DNA of 64,000 nt from Desulfobacterium sp. GTDB lineage: Bacteria > Desulfobacterota > Desulfobacteria > Desulfobacterales > Desulfobacteraceae. Where the stretch lies: contig JAEINR010000021.1 in the NCBI GenBank assembly GCA_016342325.1, positions 1 through 64,000 of the forward strand. The letters are read 5' to 3'. The notes beneath the pieces are model-generated. The model was given only the letters and a program-made list of their open reading frames with translations. It was not told where the DNA came from and ran no database searches. The translations under genes and the position numbers were made by a program. Positions 37,126 to 47,260 of the stretch are shown in pieces. Numbering within the stretch: the first letter of the stretch is position 1; every line of letters begins with the position of its first letter.

Positions 37126-38184
37126 ATGGAACAAGCCAGGCAATCCAAACTAAAAAGAGATATCTCATCAGAATGGTTTCACGCGCTTGTGGCGTCTGCG
37201 CTTGAGGGCATTGTTATTATGGACGACAAAGGCCGTATTCTCGATGTAAATCCAGCTGCGGAAAAGATATTCGGTTATCGCAGCGAACAGGTGATCGGAT
37301 ATACTGTTTCTGAAAAGCTCATTCCTCCGTCCAAGCGCAAGGCCCATGAAAATGGCCTAGGCTCATTTCTCACCACTGGAGAGAAAAAAAATATTGGATG
37401 TCGGGTGGAGACAATTGCTATGCGGGCCGATCTGTCCGAATTCCCTGCAGAACTTGAAGTGATTTCGATCAGCCCGGAAACATCACAAGTGTTTATTGCT
37501 TACATCCGAGATATTTCTGAACAGAAGCAGGCGGAACAGGATCGCTTGCAATATGCTATGAATATCAAAAAGACCCTTCTGCAGACCATTTTGGCTGTAT
37601 CACGAACCGTCGATATACGCGATCCCTATACCGCCGGTCATCAGCGACGTGTGGCCCATCTGGCTGCAAGCATCGCCCGGGAATTAGACTTGTCTGAAGA
37701 ACGGATTGAAGGGATCTTTCTTGGGGCACTCATCCATGATATCGGCAAAATAGCCGTTCCCTCTGAAATCTTAACCCGGCCCGGACAACTGCAACCTGAA
37801 GATATCGATTATCTCAAGATCCACAGTCAAAAAGGATATGATATCCTGAAACCCGTAAATTTTCCCTGGCCGGTGGCTGAAATTGCGCTTCAGCATCATG
37901 AACATCTGGACGGATCGGGTTATCCGCAGGGATTGCGGGGAGAAGATATATTGCTGGAGGCCCACATCGTCAGTGTCGCCGATATTGTCGAATCCCTGAC
38001 AGCCCATCGCCCATATCGCCCTGCCTATCCTCTGAATGAAGCGCTGGTGTTTATCAAGAAAAACGCCGACAAACTCTATGGGCGGGATATTGTTGAAGCC
38101 TGTATCCAGCTTTTTAAAAGTGGTTATCATATCAATGCCATTGATATGGATGAACTGAACTGGCTTGCTTCGTTGAGCGGATGA
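37126..38184 (+). CDS. PAS domain HD-GYP phosphodiesterase
   Basis: PAS segment GIVIMDDKGRILDVNPAAEKIFGY; HD...HDIGK...HHEHLDGSGYPQGL HD-GYP motifs. Confidence 0.94.
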   Translation: MEQARQSKLKRDISSEWFHALVASALEGIVIMDDKGRILDVNPAAEKIFGYRSEQVIGYTVSEKLIPPSKRKAHENGLGSFLTTGEKKNIGCRVETIAMRADLSEFPAELEVISISPETSQVFIAYIRDISEQKQAEQDRLQYAMNIKKTLLQTILAVSRTVDIRDPYTAGHQRRVAHLAASIARELDLSEERIEGIFLGALIHDIGKIAVPSEILTRPGQLQPEDIDYLKIHSQKGYDILKPVNFPWPVAEIALQHHEHLDGSGYPQGLRGEDILLEAHIVSVADIVESLTAHRPYRPAYPLNEALVFIKKNADKLYGRDIVEACIQLFKSGYHINAIDMDELNWLASLSG

Positions 38185-38243
38185 ATCAACCTGAAGCTTG
38201 TATGGCAATTGATGGGAAACCATATTGCCGTTTTGTCCTTCTA

Positions 38244-38717
38244 TTACTCAATTGATAATGGTTTCCTGAAAAAAATCTGTCTTCCATTATTCCACCGTGC
38301 TGATGCTGAATTGAATCCCAGTTGCGTATATATTCTAGTGGACGCCTGGTTGTTCTCGTTGGTGTCAAGACAGATGGTTGCGCAGTTTTTCTCAATGGCT
38401 CTATTTATTGAATATTCGATCAACCGTTTGCCCGTCCCCCCCTGTCGATATTCCGGGTCGACAAACAGGTCCTCGATTCCGGCCTCAATGCCATTTGCCC
38501 ACATATTGAACCGGTATCGCTGTAAAACATACCCCACGGGAGAATCGTCATCATCCAATGCCAGGAAAAATTCAGCGTCACCACCGGCCATGAGTTTTTT
38601 GATGCCTTCCGTAAACGCTGTGTCTGTTGGTTCTTTACGATCAAAATGATTTCTAAAACTGATGACAAGCTTGGCAAGTAAATTTAGATCATCGGATGAA
38701 GCAATTCTAATTTTCAT
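38244..38717 (-). CDS. GNAT family N-acetyltransferase
   Basis: MKIRIASSDDLNLLAKLV...IEDLFVDPEYRQGGTGKRLIEYSI. Confidence 0.88.
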   Translation of the reverse strand: MKIRIASSDDLNLLAKLVISFRNHFDRKEPTDTAFTEGIKKLMAGGDAEFFLALDDDDSPVGYVLQRYRFNMWANGIEAGIEDLFVDPEYRQGGTGKRLIEYSINRAIEKNCATICLDTNENNQASTRIYTQLGFNSASARWNNGRQIFFRKPLSIE

Positions 38718-38756
38718 GGCTAGTATCTGTTGTCCTTTACTTATTTTGAAGATCAC

Positions 38757-39623
38757 TTATTCAAACGTTATTGACGCGATTTTATGGACATCACCGCTGA
38801 CAATGATATTACTTATTACACCTTTGTTTACTTCCAGGCAAACGTCTATTTTGCTGGGTCTGCCAACCCTGCGGCCCTGGCTGATCTGAAACGGCGTATT
38901 TCCCGATGCACGTTCGGCTTTGAATAGAAAAGCGCCGGCAGGACCGGCTGCGCTGCCCGTTGCAATATCCTCTACCTTTCCCTCGTTATCCCAGGTACGC
39001 CCTTCCAGTGTATTTACATCCAACACATAGGCAAACTTTGCGCCATACCGGTTTAAAAGGGATTCAAAATCCCGGGTCGTTATTCTTGCCTGCTCGATAC
39101 CGCTGATCACAGGAACGATCAAATAGGGAAGCCCTGTGGAGATGACCTCCGGGGGCATGGCGGCCATATTCTCCTCACCCAGGTTCAGTGCCGATAGCAC
39201 CTCAAGTGTTTCCGATGGCTTTAAGGTGCTGATGAACTGGGGTGCGCCCTGTTCCATGGACGCCGAATAGTAGTCTTCTTTAGCGTGGCTCATGAGACGG
39301 ACCGTGGTCGACCTGAGCGCGACGTCCCATTCATGCCGCTCCTGGGTGCCGTACTCCTCGTGGAGGTGGGCGGCCAGACCGAGAAGGGGATGGCCTGCAA
39401 AATCCAGTTCTTCTTCCATTGTAAAGATTCTGGCTTTAAAACGATTGGTTTCCGGTTCTCTTTCAACGAAAATGGACTCGAATTGACGCATCTCCTGGGT
39501 TAACACCTGCATCTCCTGGGTGGAAAGGGGGGGACACTCCCAAAATATGGTCAGTCCGTTGCCGGTTAATTTTCCATGGGCAAATACATCGACCAGCTTT
39601 GCCTTGATACCTTTGATTTCCAT
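38757..39623 (-). CDS. PhzF family isomerase
   Basis: KLVDVFAHGKLTGNGLTIF, EEELDFAGHPLLGLA, ATGSAAGPAGAFL. Confidence 0.92.
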   Translation of the reverse strand: MEIKGIKAKLVDVFAHGKLTGNGLTIFWECPPLSTQEMQVLTQEMRQFESIFVEREPETNRFKARIFTMEEELDFAGHPLLGLAAHLHEEYGTQERHEWDVALRSTTVRLMSHAKEDYYSASMEQGAPQFISTLKPSETLEVLSALNLGEENMAAMPPEVISTGLPYLIVPVISGIEQARITTRDFESLLNRYGAKFAYVLDVNTLEGRTWDNEGKVEDIATGSAAGPAGAFLFKAERASGNTPFQISQGRRVGRPSKIDVCLEVNKGVISNIIVSGDVHKIASITFE

Positions 39624-39711
39624 GTTGAACCTCACTTTCGTTAAGTATATCAAGGCAAAAGCCGACCGTTGAACGCTTGCTATTGGGTTGAATGCCGTGG
39701 CATCCGTGTGA

Positions 39712-40740
39712 TCACAGGGCGTTTGTGCCCGTGATGGCGTGGATGGCGTTGACTTTTTTCATGAGTTGATCAAACTGTTCCGGGAGCAGGGACTGGGCCC
39801 CGTCGCTGAGGGCCTCGTCGGGTTTGTGGTGGACCTCGACCATGATGCCTGCGGCACCCACTGCTGCGGATGCAAAGGCCAGGGGCATGACCTGGTCCCG
39901 GACCCCGGCTGCATGGCTGGGATCGACGATCACGGGCAGGTGGCTCTCCTTGTTCACCGCCGGGACCACTGAGAGGTCCAGGGTGTTCCGGGAGTGCTTG
40001 ACAAAGGTTCTGACGCCCCGTTCACAGAGGATTACCTTGGGGTTTCCCTCTTCCATGATATATTCTGCGGCCATGAGCCATTCCTGGAGGGTGGCGGACA
40101 TGCCGCGCTTGAGTATCACCGGCAGTTTGGAGCGTCCGGCCCGCTTTAACAGGGAGTAGTTCTGCATGTTCCGGGTGCCGATCTGCACGGCATCGGCATA
40201 GGCTTCCACCAGGTCAAAGTTTTCAACATCCATGGTTTCGGTGACAACGGGAAGGCCGGTTTCTTCTCTGACTTTGGCGAGGATCTTTAAGCCCTCTTCG
40301 CCAAGTCCCTGGAAGGAGTAAGGGGAAGACCTGGGCTTGAACGCCCCGCCCCTGAACACTGCGGCCCCCGACTGTTTAACGGCCTTTGCAATGGTCAGTG
40401 CCTGGGCTTCGCTCTCAATGGCGCAGGGGCCGGCGATCACGGGCAGGTCTTTGCTGCCGAACAGCACGCCGCCGATGGATATCACCGTGTTTTCTTGTTG
40501 GAATTCCCGGCTCACAAGTTTGTACGGCTTTGTCACCGGAAGAACCTCCTTTACACCTTCAAGGCCCATGAAATGAGCAGCATCCACCGATCCCTTATTA
40601 TAAAGGATCCCGATGGAGACCCGGTCTCCGCCGGGGATGGGCCTGGCTGTGAGCCCCCTTCGTTCTGCAGCCGCTACAACCGATTGAACTGTCTTGTCTG
40701 TGGTTCCTTTTTTCATTACTATCAGCATTTCTACCTCCAT
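39712..40740 (-). CDS. aroF: 3-deoxy-7-phosphoheptulonate synthase with N-terminal regulatory domain
   Basis: PVIAGPCAIESEAQALTIAKAVKQSGAAVFRGGAFKPRSSPYSFQGLGEEGLKIL. Confidence 0.96.
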   Translation of the reverse strand: MEVEMLIVMKKGTTDKTVQSVVAAAERRGLTARPIPGGDRVSIGILYNKGSVDAAHFMGLEGVKEVLPVTKPYKLVSREFQQENTVISIGGVLFGSKDLPVIAGPCAIESEAQALTIAKAVKQSGAAVFRGGAFKPRSSPYSFQGLGEEGLKILAKVREETGLPVVTETMDVENFDLVEAYADAVQIGTRNMQNYSLLKRAGRSKLPVILKRGMSATLQEWLMAAEYIMEEGNPKVILCERGVRTFVKHSRNTLDLSVVPAVNKESHLPVIVDPSHAAGVRDQVMPLAFASAAVGAAGIMVEVHHKPDEALSDGAQSLLPEQFDQLMKKVNAIHAITGTNAL

Positions 40741-40778
40741 GACGGTTTTTTAGTATCACCAAACACCTTTTGCAGCAA

Positions 40779-40850
40779 TAAAAAAAGGTTGCGGCTAACG
40801 CCCCAACCCAAAAACAAAAAAGAGGTTGGGGGCTTGGTGCCCGCAACCTC
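40779..40850 (-). terminator. Attenuator terminator upstream of aroF
   Basis: Minus strand GGTTGCGG (40848-40841)...CCGCAACC (40794-40787) + T7; nested CCCCAACC/GGTTGGGG; competing AAGAGGTTG/CAACCTCTT pairing. Confidence 0.8.
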
Positions 40851-40875
40851 TTGTTATTACCTATTTTTTATCGTA

Positions 40876-40989
40876 TCAGACAGAAAAAAGTGTGCGGGCA
40901 TCCCTAGGTGTCCAGGAGCGCCACCACTTACCAGCGGCAGAAAACTGGCATGCCGCAAAAAAAACAATTTCTGTTTGATAATAGTTCAT
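40876..40989 (-). CDS. Putative aromatic-amino-acid leader peptide of aroF attenuator
   Basis: Minus strand ORF MNYYQTEIVFFAACQFSAAGKWWRSWTPRDARTLFSV*: YY, FF, WW doublets; not in ORF track because short. Confidence 0.6.
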   Translation of the reverse strand: MNYYQTEIVFFAACQFSAAGKWWRSWTPRDARTLFSV

Positions 40990-41146
40990 ATTTAATCTAC
41001 ATAGGGTTACGGACGAAGTTTTGTCAACAAAAAAACATGAAAACAATGATTAAACATGGTTCTTTCATGGAGTTCATCATCCACAGGACCAGGCTTCTCA
41101 CCCAAATCGCTGGACACAACGACCCCGGTCGTAAGGAGACACCACC

Positions 41147-42115
41147 ATGATTGAGACACTGGCGCGCGACATCTTCTGCATCAAGATCCCTTTGCCCGAA
41201 ACTCCGTTGAAATCCCTCAACTCCGTGGTGATCAAGGGCAAAGAGCGAAATCTTGTCATCGATACCGGGCTGAACCATGACGACTGCTTTGCTGCCATGG
41301 ACGCAGGACTGACCGAGCTTGGTATCGACCGGAACCGGACCGACTTTCTCATCACCCATCTCCATGCAGACCATTTTGGGCTGTTGCACCGGCTGCTCAC
41401 GCCGGACTCCAGGATTTATTTCAACCGTCCGGAAGCCGAACTCCTGGAGGCCTGGGAGGGGTGGGAACCCATGCTCGAGTCGGCACGGGTGAACGGGTTT
41501 CCCGCGGATAAGCTGCGGCAGGCGCTGGAGAACCATCCTGGGTTCAAGCACGGCTCCAAGTGGAAGCCGGGCATGCGGATGATCCATGATAATGACGAGA
41601 TTTCCGTGGGGGAGTATACCCTCAGGTGCATCGAGACCCCGGGCCATACCCTGGGTCATATTTGCCTGTATGAGCCGGAAAACAAGATCTTCATCTCAGG
41701 GGACCACATCCTGGGGGACATCACCCCGAACATCCAGTGCTGGGAGGAGGGGGAGAACCTGTTGAACGACTATCTTCAAAGCCTTGACAAGGTGTACCAT
41801 TTGGATGTGGCGCTTGTGGTGCCCGGCCACAGGAGTTTGTTCACGGACATGAAAAAGCGGATCGACCAGCTCAAGGCCCACCACATGGAGCGGCTTGGGG
41901 AGGTTGAAACCATCCTCTCCAAGGGGGCCCAGGATGCCTATGAAACCGCGTCCCAGATGACCTGGGACATCCGGGCCGCCTCCTGGGACGACTTCCCCAT
42001 TGCCCAGAAGTGGTTTGCAACCGGGGAAGCCATCTCGCATCTTCACTACCTTGAACACTCAAACAGGATCGCAAAGACCCTTGACAGGGATCGAATTATT
42101 TATTCGGGGTGCTGA
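41147..42115 (+). CDS. MBL-fold metallo-hydrolase
   Basis: DFLITHLHADHFGLLHRLL, TPGHTLGHICLY, ISGDHILGD. Confidence 0.93.
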   Translation: MIETLARDIFCIKIPLPETPLKSLNSVVIKGKERNLVIDTGLNHDDCFAAMDAGLTELGIDRNRTDFLITHLHADHFGLLHRLLTPDSRIYFNRPEAELLEAWEGWEPMLESARVNGFPADKLRQALENHPGFKHGSKWKPGMRMIHDNDEISVGEYTLRCIETPGHTLGHICLYEPENKIFISGDHILGDITPNIQCWEEGENLLNDYLQSLDKVYHLDVALVVPGHRSLFTDMKKRIDQLKAHHMERLGEVETILSKGAQDAYETASQMTWDIRAASWDDFPIAQKWFATGEAISHLHYLEHSNRIAKTLDRDRIIYSGC

Positions 42116-43805
42116 GCCGTTCAAGCTCCTCTTGCCTGAGATCTTTTCTGAGTACCTTGCCCACATTGGTCTTGGGCAGGCTGTCCCTGAACTCCACCTG
42201 GGTGGGGAGCTTGTACACGGCCAGCCGTGTTTTGCAGAAATCGATGATCTCTTTCTTTGTGGCCTGGGCATCCTGTTTCAAGACCACAAAGGCCTTGATC
42301 TGCTCCCCCCGGATCTCATGGGGGATGCCCACGGCACAGGCCTCAACCACCTCGGGGTGCTGGAACAGCACCTCGTCGATGTCCCTGGGGTAGACATTGT
42401 ATCCTCCTGAGATGATCATGTCCTTGATCCTGTCCACGATGAAAAAATAGCCGTCATCGTCCATCATGGCGATATCCCCGGTGTACAGCCACCCATTCTC
42501 CAGGGTCGCCTGGGTCTCTTCGGCCATGTTCCAGTAGCCCCGCATCACCTGGGGGCCCCGCACTACAAGTTCCCCCGGCTCATTTGCCGGCATGGTGAGG
42601 TTCCGGTCATTGAGGTTGGCGATCCGGCATTCGGTGTCCGGGAGGGGCACACCAATGCTACCGATCTTTCGTTTGCCTTTGCCAAAGGGGTTGACATGGG
42701 TGGCAGGAGAGGACTCGGTCATGCCAAAGGCCTCGATGATGGTGGAGCCTGTTTTTTCCTCAAACTGGGTGATGATCTCCTGGGGCAGGGGAGCGCTGCC
42801 CGAGATGCACACCTTGATGGCGGTCAGATCGCAGCTTTCGATCTTTGGATGGTTGAGAAGCCCGATATACATGGTCGGCACCAGGGGGGCCAGGGTGGGC
42901 CGGAACCGGGTTATGGCCTCTAACAGCTGTTCGGGCTGGGGTTTGGGCACCAGGATGTTGCCCCATCCCCTGAAGATGGGAAAATTCATGGCAACGGTGA
43001 GCCCCATGACATGGAAAAAAGGCAGGGCGCCCAGCATGATCTCGTCCGGGGAGTCGATCTCCGGCAGCCAGGCATTGAGCTGCTGGATCTGCATGCTCAG
43101 GTTGGCGTGGGTGAGTTCCGCGCCCTTGGAGAGGCCGGTGGTGCCGCCGGTGTACTGGAGCATTGCCGTGTCGTCAAACGCGATTTTGGGCTGTTTGGCA
43201 AGTTGGGGCGCCTGTTTGATGAGGGGCTTCCATGGCAGGAGGCCCTCTGCCTTTGTGACTTTGGCCGCAAGCTTTTGTTTTTTTGCCACCAAAGGAAAGA
43301 GGAGATTCTTGGGAAAGGGCAGGTAGTCACCGATGGAGGTGTAGATGATCTTTCGGATGGATGTCTCCCCACGCAGGGCCACCATCCGGTCCGCAAGCAG
43401 ATCCAGGGTGATCAGCAGAATCGCGTTGGCATCGTTGAACTGGTGACGAAGTTCCCTGTCCGAGTAGAGGGGATTGTTCATCACGGCCACGGCACCGATC
43501 TTGAGCACCCCATAGTAGGAGACCACACAGGGAATCACATTGGGCAGGAGAATGGCCACCCGGTCTCCCTTTTTTATGCCCATGGCCAGGAGGGTGGCGG
43601 CAAAGGCGTCCACCATGGCACTCAGGTTTTTGTATGTGAGTTCATACCCCATGAACGAGAGAGCCATGGCATTGGGGCGTTCTTTGGCGCTTTGGTCGAG
43701 AAATTCGGGAAGGGTTCTTTTTTCATAGTTGACCGTTTCCGGAACGCCGTTGTCGTAGTGGGCAAGCCATGGCTTTAACGCGTAGGGATCGATATCTGTT
43801 TTCAT
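42096..43805 (-). CDS. Long-chain fatty acid--CoA ligase
   Basis: LQYTGGTTGLSKGAELTHANL AMP-binding motif; YTGDIAMMDDDGYFFIVDRIKDMII. Confidence 0.95.
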   Translation of the reverse strand: MKTDIDPYALKPWLAHYDNGVPETVNYEKRTLPEFLDQSAKERPNAMALSFMGYELTYKNLSAMVDAFAATLLAMGIKKGDRVAILLPNVIPCVVSYYGVLKIGAVAVMNNPLYSDRELRHQFNDANAILLITLDLLADRMVALRGETSIRKIIYTSIGDYLPFPKNLLFPLVAKKQKLAAKVTKAEGLLPWKPLIKQAPQLAKQPKIAFDDTAMLQYTGGTTGLSKGAELTHANLSMQIQQLNAWLPEIDSPDEIMLGALPFFHVMGLTVAMNFPIFRGWGNILVPKPQPEQLLEAITRFRPTLAPLVPTMYIGLLNHPKIESCDLTAIKVCISGSAPLPQEIITQFEEKTGSTIIEAFGMTESSPATHVNPFGKGKRKIGSIGVPLPDTECRIANLNDRNLTMPANEPGELVVRGPQVMRGYWNMAEETQATLENGWLYTGDIAMMDDDGYFFIVDRIKDMIISGGYNVYPRDIDEVLFQHPEVVEACAVGIPHEIRGEQIKAFVVLKQDAQATKKEIIDFCKTRLAVYKLPTQVEFRDSLPKTNVGKVLRKDLRQEELERLSTPNK

Positions 43806-43874
43806 CTCAAGCCTCCTGTGTCTGTGGGATTATCGTTAAGAACTCCTGTTGTCGTTGTAAACATGGTCTGTCAT

Positions 43875-44995
43875 TTAAAATTTAATTCTTAGTCCGGACA
43901 TGAGCGCATCAATATCATCGAAATCGCTGTCGGTCCGGTCCAGTTCGTAATGGCGGTATCCAAAGTAGAGCTCCGTGTTCCAGTTTTCCAGCTTCTGCAC
44001 CGCCAGAACGCCAATGGTATCGCCCTTGTCATCGTTGACCTTCATCTCTTCGAATTTGCCGTAATCGATGGCAAAGGCGGTGCTGCCCAGGTCAAACAGT
44101 TGGGCAATGTAACCGATTTTACCATAATAATAGGTGGCATCCTCCCTGGCGGTGGATTCGTCTTCCCGCATGCCGGAGGCCATGGTCAGGTTCAGGCCGT
44201 TGGTTGCCAAAAAGGACAGGGACCCGGACACCTGATTATCCTTGGAACCCGAACCACTGTAATTGACATAGGAGACGGCGCCGGCGGTTTTTATGCCGGC
44301 TATTTCTCCCGTATACCGCAAGGCCAGATCGTCACCATCGGTGCCGTCATCGGAACCGCTGGAAACCGCCAGGCTGAACCCTTTGCATGAAGGCGAATCA
44401 TAGCGAACCCGGTCTTTTCGGTTGAACCCGTCCAGGTTGTTGAATGCATCGCCAACCGTTGCATCGGAGAGGCTGTTTGGGGCGTCATCAAAGAAGTGCA
44501 TGCCGCCGGCCAGGGAATGGGTCTTGGACGAGCCCACCACCGTTGTACCGGAAAGATCAATTTCGGTTGTGCCGTCGGAGGCGGTTTGGCCCTGGCCCAG
44601 GGAGAGTTTTCCGAACCGGCATTGGATAAACACTTCTAGGATCCGGTCGGTGAACCCATCATCGTCCGTATCGGACAATCTCTGCCACACCTGGTTGCTG
44701 GCGTTGGATTCATATTCATACTCCATATGGGCGCCCACAGTGAATATGTCATTGGGCTTGGCCGTTGTTATCACGCCGATTCGGGTTGAACTGTTGTCGT
44801 TGTCCACATGATAAAAATCATCCTTGTCTCCATCATTGGCATAGAGGACGGCCCTGTTGATCTGGCCATACACCTCCACCTGCACTTTGTCTGTTTTGTT
44901 CACCACCATGGCTGCGGTGGCAACATTGCAGAACAGCGTAAATCCAATGCTAAGGATGCTTAAAAGAATACGTTTTTTAACAACGATTTCTTTCA
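43875..44995 (-). CDS. Outer membrane porin (Gram-negative type)
   Basis: Signal peptide MKEIVVKKRILLSILSIGFTLFCNVATA then VNKTDKVQVEVYGQINRAVLYAND; ends in LRIKF. Confidence 0.88.
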
Positions 44996-45381
44996 TTCTT
45001 CCCTCCCCGTTGCATACACGATGAAAAATGATCTGCCCGGCAAAACCCGCATTTTTTTTTAACTCGTAAACGATTTCCCCCGTAAAACAGGTCGTCGATT
45101 GGGTGAAAAAAACTGACAATCAGTCTTGAATTGCGGAAGTGCGGTGATTCTTGTTCCGTCGAGTTTATCCGTGTTTTGTCTGCGTGAAATCGTGTACTGA
45201 CAAACGCCCTGGAGTTGGGAATTCCTACGGCAAAAAATGATGCATGCCATTGAAAAACATGCATCATTTATTACTAACAGAAGCGTGTTGTTTGTCAAGA
45301 GAAGTGTGGCAAAGGGTAAAAAAACCGTTCTCTGTAAACCGGCACAACGCCACCATGGGAAGGGCTGTGACGTCCTCCCGG

Positions 45382-45927
45382 TCAGGTGGTGGGGGACGGT
45401 GCCAGGGTGGCCTCGGGCATTCCCTGGTCCAGGTATTTTTCGGCAAGGTCGATGTAGACCTGCTTGCCGAAGTTCCAAAGCTCCTGGTCCTTTTCGTTCA
45501 CATCCCGGATGAGCCGTGCGGGATTGCCCGCAGCCACCTTTCCGGGTTCGATTTTCTGGTTGGACCGAACCACGGAACCTTCGCCCACGATACTCCATTC
45601 GCCTGTTTCGGAGAAGATGCTCAGGATGGCCCCCATGCCCACCACCGAGTAGTCGCCGATGATGTTGCCGTGGAGGATGGCGCCGTGGCCCAGGGTCACC
45701 ATTTTGCCGATCAGGTACAGGCCGCCCGGGGGGGAGTGGATGATGACCCCCTCTTCAACGGCCGTGCCGTCCCCGATGACGATGCGGCCGTAATCCCCGC
45801 GGATGATGGCCCCATGGCCGATGTAGCAGTTGTCTCCGATCTCGACATCTCCGATGACCCTGGCAAGGTCGCTCACATAGCTTCCCCTGCCCACCGAGGG
45901 TGTTTTTCCGTCAAAGTGATAGAGCAT
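45382..45927 (-). CDS. Gamma carbonic anhydrase-like hexapeptide-repeat protein
   Basis: VIGDVEIGDNCYIGHGAIIRGDYGRIVIGDGTAVEEGVIIHS left-handed beta helix. Confidence 0.9.
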   Translation of the reverse strand: MLYHFDGKTPSVGRGSYVSDLARVIGDVEIGDNCYIGHGAIIRGDYGRIVIGDGTAVEEGVIIHSPPGGLYLIGKMVTLGHGAILHGNIIGDYSVVGMGAILSIFSETGEWSIVGEGSVVRSNQKIEPGKVAAGNPARLIRDVNEKDQELWNFGKQVYIDLAEKYLDQGMPEATLAPSPTT

Positions 45928-45971
45928 GGTTCCTCCTTATTATAGGGCCTGTTTTTGTTGCAACCGATACA

Positions 45972-45995
45972 GCCGGCATCCGTTCGAGTGCCGGC
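45972..45995. repeat. Intercistronic inverted repeat
   Basis: GCCGGCA-N10-TGCCGGC. Confidence 0.5.
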
Positions 45996-46004
45996 GTCCA
46001 TGGT

Positions 46005-47165
46005 TTACATCAGTTTTGTGATGATCTCCTTCATGATCTCCGTGGTCCCGCCGCCGATGGAGAGGATCCGGTTGTCCCGGTAGAGCCGTTCCACCACGGC
46101 GTCACGCATATAGCCGTAGCCGCCGAAGATCTGCACCGCATCAAAGGTGACCTTGTCGCTCACCTGGCAGGCAAAGTTCTTGGCCATGGAGATCTCTTTG
46201 ATCTGGTTGACCCCGGCATCGATCTTGGCTGCGATCCGGTAGGTGAACTCCTGGCTCACCTCCACCTGGGTGGCCATCTCGGCAAGCTTGTGACGGGTTA
46301 CCTGGAAGCCTGAAAGGGGTTTGCCAAAGGCCTCCCGCTCTGTTGCATACTTCATGGCCTGTTCCAGGGCGATCCGGGCGGTCATGTTGGCCATGATGCA
46401 CAGCTGGAGCCGTTCGCTCTGGAAGTTCTCCATGATGTAGTAGAAGCCCTGGTTTTCCTCGCCGATGAGGTTCTCCACCGGCACCTTCAGGTTGTCCAGA
46501 TAGATCTCGGCCGTGTCCGAGGCCCACCACCCGGTTTTTTTCATGGGGGGGGAGGTGGAATAGCCCGGGGTGTCGGACTCGATCACCAAAAGGCTGATGC
46601 CGTGGGCACCCTCGCCCCCGGTGCGCACGGCGCAGGTGAGCTGGTCGGCCCTGACCCCGCTTGTGATAAAGGTCTTGCTGCCGTTGACCCGATAGTGGTC
46701 TCCATTTCTCACGGCCGTGGTTTTGATGTTGGCCACGTCCGAGCCGCCGCCGGGTTCGGTGATCCCAAGGGCCGCGATCCTGTCGCCTGCGATCACAGGC
46801 CCGGCAAACCGCTCCTTTTGCGCCTCAGTGCCTTTTCTGATGATGGGGGGGATGGCGATGTCAAGGGAGCCAAGGCCTGCCACAAGCCCGCCCGAGGTGG
46901 AGCGCATCAGCTCCTCACCCACCACGATCTTGAGAAATATGTCCCCGGGGGTGCCCCCCAGCTCTTCGGGGTACCCGGTTCCCATGAGGCCGAGCTCCCC
47001 TGCCATCTTGTACAGGTTTCTCGGGAATTCGCCCTTCTCCTCCCACGCGTCGATGTTGGGGAGGATCTCCTTTTGTACAAACTCTTTGACCGATTTTCGC
47101 ACCAGATCGTGCTCTTTACCGAAATAATGCTGAAAATCGGTTGTTGAATCGGCGTGATGGGCCAT
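46005..47165 (-). CDS. Acyl-CoA dehydrogenase
   Basis: ALGITEPGGGSDVANIKTTAVRNGDHYRVNGSKTFITSG; IFGGYGYMRDAVVERLYRD. Confidence 0.95.
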   Translation of the reverse strand: MAHHADSTTDFQHYFGKEHDLVRKSVKEFVQKEILPNIDAWEEKGEFPRNLYKMAGELGLMGTGYPEELGGTPGDIFLKIVVGEELMRSTSGGLVAGLGSLDIAIPPIIRKGTEAQKERFAGPVIAGDRIAALGITEPGGGSDVANIKTTAVRNGDHYRVNGSKTFITSGVRADQLTCAVRTGGEGAHGISLLVIESDTPGYSTSPPMKKTGWWASDTAEIYLDNLKVPVENLIGEENQGFYYIMENFQSERLQLCIMANMTARIALEQAMKYATEREAFGKPLSGFQVTRHKLAEMATQVEVSQEFTYRIAAKIDAGVNQIKEISMAKNFACQVSDKVTFDAVQIFGGYGYMRDAVVERLYRDNRILSIGGGTTEIMKEIITKLM

Positions 47166-47192
47166 GGCAAAACCTCCTAGGGTCTTATGGCT

Positions 47193-47260
47193 GGTTTACG
47201 TGTTGTTTTGGCAATAGAATCCGAAAAAAAACGTTGGTTTCGGCGTGTCCGGGTTCGGTT
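47193..47260 (+). repeat. Dispersed ~60-bp repeat, copy 2
   Basis: GGTTTACGTGTTGTTTTGGCAATAGAATCCGAAAAAAAACGTTGGTTTCGGCGTGTCCGGGTTCGGTT. Confidence 0.65.

Noticed and set aside
40495-40995. 166-aa plus-strand ORF across the aroF leader
   Set aside because: Antisense to aroF and its attenuator; product lacks any family signature
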